In this document: positions 59,837 through 64,000 of the stretch, in pieces
Numbering within the stretch: position 1 is the stretch's first letter
Layout: each line of letters begins with the position of its first letter
From: Gammaproteobacteria bacterium
GTDB lineage: Bacteria > Pseudomonadota > Gammaproteobacteria > Steroidobacterales > Steroidobacteraceae
Direction of reading: 5' to 3'
Length of the DNA: 64,000 nucleotides
Assembly (NCBI GenBank): GCA_025350055.1
Contig: JANXYK010000029.1
Coordinates: forward strand, 157,540-221,539
Notes under the pieces: generated by a model
The model's input: only the letters and a program-made list of their open reading frames with translations
Told to the model about the DNA's origin: nothing
Databases searched by the model: none
Position numbers and translations under genes: made by a program

Positions 59837-60275
59837 TCTCGATTTCGTGATCGTTGGTGGCTTCGCCGCCATGTTGCATGGTTCTGCGTTGCTGACGCGC
59901 GACCTCGATGTTTGCCTGGTTCTCTCGGCGGACAACGTTGGCAGATTGCGCGAGATCTTTTGCGAACTGCATCCGACGCACCGCCATACACCCCAGCGAC
60001 TGTCGTTTCTCGAGAATCCGCCTGGCGAGACGACACTGGACAACCTTTACCTGCAGACTGACCTCGGACCGGTAGATTTTCTCGGGTCAATCACTGGTGT
60101 CGGCACTCACGCGCAGGTGCGCGCGAACGCCATCGAAGTCGAGTTGTTCGGTCATCGCGTACCGGTCATTGCCCTCGCGGACCTGATTGCATCGAAGCGA
60201 GCATTGGGACGCGAGAAAGACCATCTTGCGATCAAGGAATTGCTGGCAATCGTCGAGCAGAACCCAACGCGCTGA
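59793..60275 (+). CDS. Nucleotidyltransferase-fold protein (AbiEii/MNT-like)
   Basis: 160 residues with a GTG start. Polymerase-beta-type nucleotidyltransferase fold: VIVGGFAAMLHGSALLTRDLDVCL (in parts, residues 19-42), with Gly22-Gly23 and the acidic pair in RDLD (36-39), a third acidic residue likely in GPVDFLG, and C-terminal LIASKRALGREKDHLAIKELLA. Members include toxins such as AbiEii and MenT, and antibiotic-modifying enzymes. The substrate is unknown. Codon use is less G/C-biased than in neighbours. Confidence 0.72.
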   Translation: MTQLNHLLQRLCEADLDFVIVGGFAAMLHGSALLTRDLDVCLVLSADNVGRLREIFCELHPTHRHTPQRLSFLENPPGETTLDNLYLQTDLGPVDFLGSITGVGTHAQVRANAIEVELFGHRVPVIALADLIASKRALGREKDHLAIKELLAIVEQNPTR

Positions 60276-60469
60276 CGAGCAACTGCGACGTGAGTGGCGC
60301 GCCGTGCGTGCCGGCCGTCTCAGCGCGCCGAGCGCGACAGCCGTTGATCGTTCTGGACGCGTCTGCGCCGCTCGAGCTGTTGCTGCAGACCCCCCAATTG
60401 GCTGACTGTACTAAGGCTGAGCAGGCGTTCACCGTGCTCGGGTGACGCTCATTTAGCCTGGCCTGCGAC

Positions 60470-61567
60470 TTAGGACGCGAGCGGCAGCCCCAGATCGCGC
60501 GCCACCGCCGCGTGCACCACGCGACCATCGACGATATTCAGTCCAGCCTTGAGGCCGACATCGGCCGCGAGCGCCGCTTCCCAGCCCTTGTCGGCTAGTG
60601 CCTTCACATAGGGGAGCGTGGCGTTGTTGAGCGCCTGCGCCGAACTGCGCGCCACGGCGCCGGGCATATTGGTCACGCAGTAGTGCGTCACGCCGTGCAC
60701 CACGTACACCGGGTCGGCATGCGTGGTCGGACGGCTGGTGGCAAAGCACCCACCCTGATCGATGGCGATGTCGACCACCACTGAACCCGCTCGCATGCGC
60801 TTGATCATGGCCTCTGTTACGAGCTTGGGGGCCGCCGCGCCCGGCACCAGCACCGCGCCGATCACGAGGTCCGCGTCGGCCACGGCGCGCTCGATGGTAT
60901 CGGCCGTTGAATAGAGCGTCTGGATCGCGCCGTGGAACTCCACATCGAGGTAGCGCAGCCGCGGCAGCGAGCGATCGATCACGGTGACATCGGCGCGCAG
61001 GCCGTGCGCCATTTCCACCGCATGCGTGCCCGAGACACCGCCGCCGATCACCACGACCTTGGCGGGCGGAACGCCGGCGACGCCGCCGAGCAGGATGCCG
61101 CGGCCACCCTGCGCCTTTTGCAGGTAGTAGGCGCCGACCTGCACCGACATGCGTCCGGCCACTTCGCTCATCGGCACCAGCAAGGGCAGTGCGCCATCGG
61201 GCGTGGTGACGGTTTCATAGGCGATGCACACCGCGCGCGAGCGGATCAGCGCATCGGCCTGGGCGCGATCGGCGGCCAGGTGCAGGTAGGTGAACAGGAT
61301 CTGGCCCGGATTCAGCATGGCGCACTCGGCGGCCTGCGGCTCCTTGACCTTGACGACCATGTCGCAGGCCTTGAACACCGCGGCTGCGTCGGGGAGGATC
61401 TTGGCACCCGCGTCGCCGTAGTCCGCATCGCTGCAGCCCACGCCCAGACCGGCGCCGCTCTGCACCACCACGCTGTGGCCACCGTTGACCAGTTCGCGCA
61501 CCGACGCCGGCATCAGGCCGACACGGTATTCGTGGATCTTGACCTCGGACGGCACGCCTATACGCAT
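60470..61567 (-). CDS. ald: Alanine dehydrogenase
   Basis: 365 residues. Interconverts L-alanine and pyruvate with NAD. Family N-terminus [20 protein letters not shown] (in part), Rossmann motif [17 protein letters not shown], and catalytic segments around [13 protein letters not shown] and [17 protein letters not shown] 61567 has an AGGAG site 7 bases upstream. Divergent from an Lrp/AsnC regulator that likely controls it in response to alanine. Confidence 0.94.
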   Translation of the reverse strand: MRIGVPSEVKIHEYRVGLMPASVRELVNGGHSVVVQSGAGLGVGCSDADYGDAGAKILPDAAAVFKACDMVVKVKEPQAAECAMLNPGQILFTYLHLAADRAQADALIRSRAVCIAYETVTTPDGALPLLVPMSEVAGRMSVQVGAYYLQKAQGGRGILLGGVAGVPPAKVVVIGGGVSGTHAVEMAHGLRADVTVIDRSLPRLRYLDVEFHGAIQTLYSTADTIERAVADADLVIGAVLVPGAAAPKLVTEAMIKRMRAGSVVVDIAIDQGGCFATSRPTTHADPVYVVHGVTHYCVTNMPGAVARSSAQALNNATLPYVKALADKGWEAALAADVGLKAGLNIVDGRVVHAAVARDLGLPLAS

Positions 61568-61656
61568 GGTGGTACTCCTGTGGAAGCCCGGCATTGTGCC
61601 CCGGTCGCGTCGCAGGGAATTGCGAAACGGGCGCAAAAAGCCCGTCTCGGTGGCAT

Positions 61657-61698
61657 AATCTGCGAAGAAAGGCAGACAAAGTAGCAGATTATGCAGAT
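61657..61698 (+). promoter_or_regulatory. Lrp-type repeats at the ald/lrp boundary
   Basis: AATCTGC (61657-61663) and its exact inverse GCAGATT (61684-61690) with 20 bases between, plus a further GCAGAT at 61693-61698 inside the regulator's start. The first overlaps the CATAAT -10-like sequence (61654-61659). Suitable for autoregulation by the adjacent Lrp-family protein. Confidence 0.45.
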
Positions 61699-62152
61699 CG
61701 ACCGCACCGACCGGCGCATCCTCACCGAGCTGCAGCGCGACGGGAGCCTGGCCAACGCGGCCCTCGCCAGCCAGGTGGGCCTCTCGGAATCCGCCTGCCT
61801 CAGGCGCGTGAAGCTGCTCGAGAAAGCCGGCGTCATCGAGCGCTACACGGCGGTGCTCAATGCCGCCAAGGTCGGCATCTCGGTCAGCTTCCTGGTGCGC
61901 ATCACGCTCAAGGGCCAGACCGATCGCGACCTGGGCGTCTTCGAACAGGCCGTGTGCCGCGTGCCCGAAGTGGCCGAGTGTTATCTCACGACCGGCGCTG
62001 CCGATTACCTGCTGCGCGTGGTGGCGCGTGGCGCCGCCGACTTCGAGCGCCTGCACAGCAAGGTGTTGACCAAGCTCCCGGGCGTGGCGCGCGTGGATTC
62101 CAGTTTCGTATTGCGCTCGGTGGTGCGGCAGGCCGGGTTGCCGCTCGACTAG
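61691..62152 (+). CDS. Lrp/AsnC-family transcriptional regulator
   Basis: 153 residues. N-terminal helix-turn-helix (about 1-60; DRTDRRILTELQRDGSLANAALA in parts, SESACLRRVKLLEKAGVI) and C-terminal RAM amino-acid-binding domain (about 65-150). Probably an AldR-like activator of the divergent ald gene, binding alanine; inferred from the divergent arrangement. Confidence 0.9.
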   Translation: MQIDRTDRRILTELQRDGSLANAALASQVGLSESACLRRVKLLEKAGVIERYTAVLNAAKVGISVSFLVRITLKGQTDRDLGVFEQAVCRVPEVAECYLTTGAADYLLRVVARGAADFERLHSKVLTKLPGVARVDSSFVLRSVVRQAGLPLD

Positions 62153-62163
62153 CGCCAGCTGCG

Positions 62164-62370
62164 CTAGTCGCGCGGTTGCGCAGCGTCGGGGCCGGCGGCT
62201 TCCGGCGCACTGTCGACCGGCTCACCGGGAATCGCATGCTGTTCCGTGAGCCAGGCGCCCAGGTCCACCATTTTGCAGCGTTCGCTGCAGAAGGGCCGGA
62301 ACGGAAACTCCTCGCTCCACACGATGCTGCGCTCGCAGGTCGGGCAGGCGAGCTGTGTGGGGGCGCTCAC
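62164..62370 (-). CDS. yacG: DNA gyrase inhibitor / zinc protein YacG
   Basis: 68 residues with a GTG start. A four-cysteine zinc site C-x2-C-x15-C-x3-C (Cys 9, 12, 28, 32) followed by MVDLGAWLTEQHAIPGEP, the YacG signature. In E. coli YacG binds GyrB and inhibits gyrase. Overlaps zapD by 4 bases; the coaE-zapD-yacG order is conserved. Confidence 0.93.
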   Translation of the reverse strand: MSAPTQLACPTCERSIVWSEEFPFRPFCSERCKMVDLGAWLTEQHAIPGEPVDSAPEAAGPDAAQPRD

Positions 62371-63167
62371 GGACAGCAGGTGAGGATGAACTTCACGTCT
62401 TCGGTGCTCTGGCGCGGACGATCGTCGGTGTTCTGCCAGGCGAGGAAGCGCAGGCTGCAACGATAGTGGCTGCCACTGATCTCCGGATACACCGCGGCGC
62501 CGGGCGGCAGCGTGATGCGCAGCAGCTGGTAGGGCGTATCGCGATCGAAGCTGATGTTGAACACACCGCCGCTCGCCAGCTGCTCGCTCGAGCGCCCGTT
62601 CTGGCGCGTAAGCCACAGCAGTTCAGCGATCGCATCGCACAGCGGGCGCAGCATGCCGAGCCAGCGCACGAAGGTCTGCATGCGTGCTTCATCCGGCTGG
62701 TTGAGCCAGAAATAATAATCGGGCAGGTCGAACTCGCAGGTGCCGCCCGGTATCGCGCTGCGATGCTTGATGGCCGCGAGGAATTCCGAGTCGCGCAACG
62801 GCTGCAGCCAGGCGGCGCCGGCGCTGCCAAGATCAGTGCGCAGCCGCTGCAGGTTGCTCACCAGCGAGCGCAGCCGCGTCGAGTCGATGCCCGGATGATT
62901 CTGGAATTCGGTCAGGCGCGTGCACTGGCGCTCGAGCTCCTTGAGCACGTCGCTGCGCACATCGCCGCGCATCGCGATCGCCAGCATGTCCAGCAGGCTG
63001 GCCATCGCCGCGCGACTGCCCCAGCTGCTGGCCTTGTCGTTGTGGTACAGCGCCTGGCTGTAGAGAAAATCGAGGCGCAGGAAGGTGCGCAGGCGCTCGT
63101 TGAGGGGCTGTTCGTAGATGGTGGGCTCGGCATCCATGCCGCTGCTGCCCGGCTGTACTTCAGTCAT
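62367..63167 (-). CDS. zapD: Cell division protein ZapD
   Basis: 266 residues. FtsZ-associated protein that bundles protofilaments. N-terminal helical domain (YEQPLNERLRTFLRLDFLY, in part; about 17-115) and C-terminal beta domain (about 120-255) with DLPDYYFWLNQP. ATG 63167 gives the family start; the upstream open frame is in coaE. Follows coaE after 46 bases. Confidence 0.93.
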   Translation of the reverse strand: MTEVQPGSSGMDAEPTIYEQPLNERLRTFLRLDFLYSQALYHNDKASSWGSRAAMASLLDMLAIAMRGDVRSDVLKELERQCTRLTEFQNHPGIDSTRLRSLVSNLQRLRTDLGSAGAAWLQPLRDSEFLAAIKHRSAIPGGTCEFDLPDYYFWLNQPDEARMQTFVRWLGMLRPLCDAIAELLWLTRQNGRSSEQLASGGVFNISFDRDTPYQLLRITLPPGAAVYPEISGSHYRCSLRFLAWQNTDDRPRQSTEDVKFILTCCP

Positions 63168-63213
63168 CCGGCTATTGTGCTTGAGCGGCCCGCCGCGCGT
63201 AAACGTGCATCGC

Positions 63214-63840
63214 TCAACGGGCCGCGCTTGCGCTCCGGGCCAGGGCCAGGTAGCGCGCGTGCAGTGCCCGCACCTGGCTGTCGAGATCTGCGGGATTGGC
63301 GCTGTTTTCCAGCACATCGTCGGCCAGCGCGCGGCGTGCAGCACGCGTGGCCTGGGCGGCGAGGGCCGCATCGGCCTGAGCTGCGGTCGCGCCATCGCGG
63401 GCCATCAGCCGCGTGCGCTGCAGCGCCTCATCGCAGTCGACGAGCAGTACCCGATCGTAGCGTTTGCGCGAGCCCGACTCGCTGATCAAGGGCTCGACGA
63501 TGATCTGGTAGGGCCCGCCGGCCGCGGCGGAGAGTTCCGCGGCGCGCGCGCGGATTGGCGGGTGCAGCAGGGCCTCGAGGTCGCGGCGCGCCCGTTCATC
63601 GGCGAATACCAGCTCGCGCAGCGCGCGCCGGTTGAGTCCGCCGCTGCCCTCGCGCACGCCAGCGCCGAAGCGCTCCAGCACCTGCGCCAGCAGCGGCGTA
63701 CCCGGCTGCACGACCTCGCGCGCCACCTGGTCAAGATCGATGATCGGCACGCCCAGCGCCGCAAACAGCGCCGCCACGGTGCTTTTGCCGCTGGCGATGC
63801 CCCCGGTCAGACCCACCCGCCAGGGAGCCGGGCCGCTCAT
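63214..63840 (-). CDS. coaE: Dephospho-CoA kinase
   Basis: 208 residues. P-loop kinase for the last step of coenzyme A synthesis. Walker A GLTGGIASGKST at residues 10-21, then DLDQVAREVVQPG and HPPIRARAAEL. Adjacent to pilD upstream with one base between, the usual pilD-coaE pairing. Confidence 0.95.
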   Translation of the reverse strand: MSGPAPWRVGLTGGIASGKSTVAALFAALGVPIIDLDQVAREVVQPGTPLLAQVLERFGAGVREGSGGLNRRALRELVFADERARRDLEALLHPPIRARAAELSAAAGGPYQIIVEPLISESGSRKRYDRVLLVDCDEALQRTRLMARDGATAAQADAALAAQATRAARRALADDVLENSANPADLDSQVRALHARYLALARSASAAR

Positions 63841-63841
63841 A

Positions 63842-64000
63842 TCAGTGCGCGAACAGCCCCAGGTAGCTGGCCACCCATTGTGGTCCCCACATCATTGAGA
63901 GCCACCCGGCGGCGGCCAGGAAGGGCCCGAAGGCAATCGGTATGCCGCGCTCGCGCCCCCTGCCGACGATCAGCGCGATGCCGACGATCGAGCCCACGGC
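63842..64000 (-). CDS. pilD: Prepilin peptidase PilD, C-terminal part
   Basis: Partial: only the last 52 residues and the stop are in the window; the gene continues beyond the right edge. Seen are one hydrophobic helix (AVGSIVGIALIVGRGR), the family segment GIPIAFGPFLAAAGW, and a final hydrophobic stretch ending YLGLFAH. PilD cleaves and methylates type IV prepilins and type II secretion pseudopilins. The catalytic Asp residues lie outside the window. Confidence 0.8.
   Translation of the reverse strand, partial: AVGSIVGIALIVGRGRERGIPIAFGPFLAAAGWLSMMWGPQWVASYLGLFAH

Overview
The window is a GC-rich chromosomal segment from a gammaproteobacterium. The evidence is a division/cell-wall (dcw) cluster running from mraZ to ftsZ and lpxC, the Lpt/Kds lipopolysaccharide block next to rpoN-hpf-rapZ, the petABC-sspAB order, and the coaE-zapD-yacG neighbourhood beside pilD. 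GC content, codon use and gene order suggest a Xanthomonadales/Nevskiales/Steroidobacter-like lineage, but sequence reading alone cannot fix the genus. Coding density is high and almost all genes are housekeeping genes. I saw no insertion sequence, prophage, CRISPR array or tRNA. The only structural RNA gene is rnpB.

Layout: (1) 1-4.8 kb: a promoter and leader for a gene off the left edge, oxyR behind a molybdopterin oxidoreductase, an RsuA/RluB-type pseudouridine synthase and a methyltransferase. (2) 4.8-11.9 kb: metK divergent from a carbon-metabolism run tkt-gap-pgk-pyk, ended by a strong bidirectional terminator. (3) 12-17 kb: an exported peroxiredoxin, a patatin-like lipase, maeB, a VOC protein and a SUI1-type factor. 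(4) 17-25 kb: kdsD-kdsC-lptC-lptA-lptB-rpoN-hpf-rapZ on the minus strand, divergent from ibaG-murA. (5) 25-33.9 kb: a DegS-like protease, petABC-sspAB, yraN, lpoA and rsmI. (6) 33.9-53.2 kb: rnpB, then mraZ-rsmH-ftsL-ftsI-murE-murF-mraY-murD-ftsW-murG-murC-murB-ddl-ftsQ-ftsA-ftsZ-lpxC, most genes overlapping by 1-8 bases. (7) 53.2-64 kb: dciA, an M23 peptidase, a parDE toxin-antitoxin pair, secA-mutT, a nucleotidyltransferase with a small partner, ald/lrp, and yacG-zapD-coaE-pilD running off the right edge.

The genes fit together as envelope biogenesis (peptidoglycan precursors, divisome, lipid A, Kdo and LPS transport, Sec export), central carbon flux (pentose phosphate, lower glycolysis, malic enzyme), respiration (bc1 complex), and oxidative or envelope stress (OxyR, peroxiredoxin, DegS).

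Two things stand out. First, SecA carries an in-frame insertion of about 114 codons at the start of its preprotein-binding domain, and the insertion reads like a PDZ fold. Second, two distant intergenic hairpins share an identical 23-nt loop but have completely different, self-complementary stems. In both, every non-Watson-Crick stem position becomes G-U when read in the same orientation, which suggests a dispersed RNA-level element. Both claims rest on reading the sequence by eye and need profile searches and genome-wide scans.
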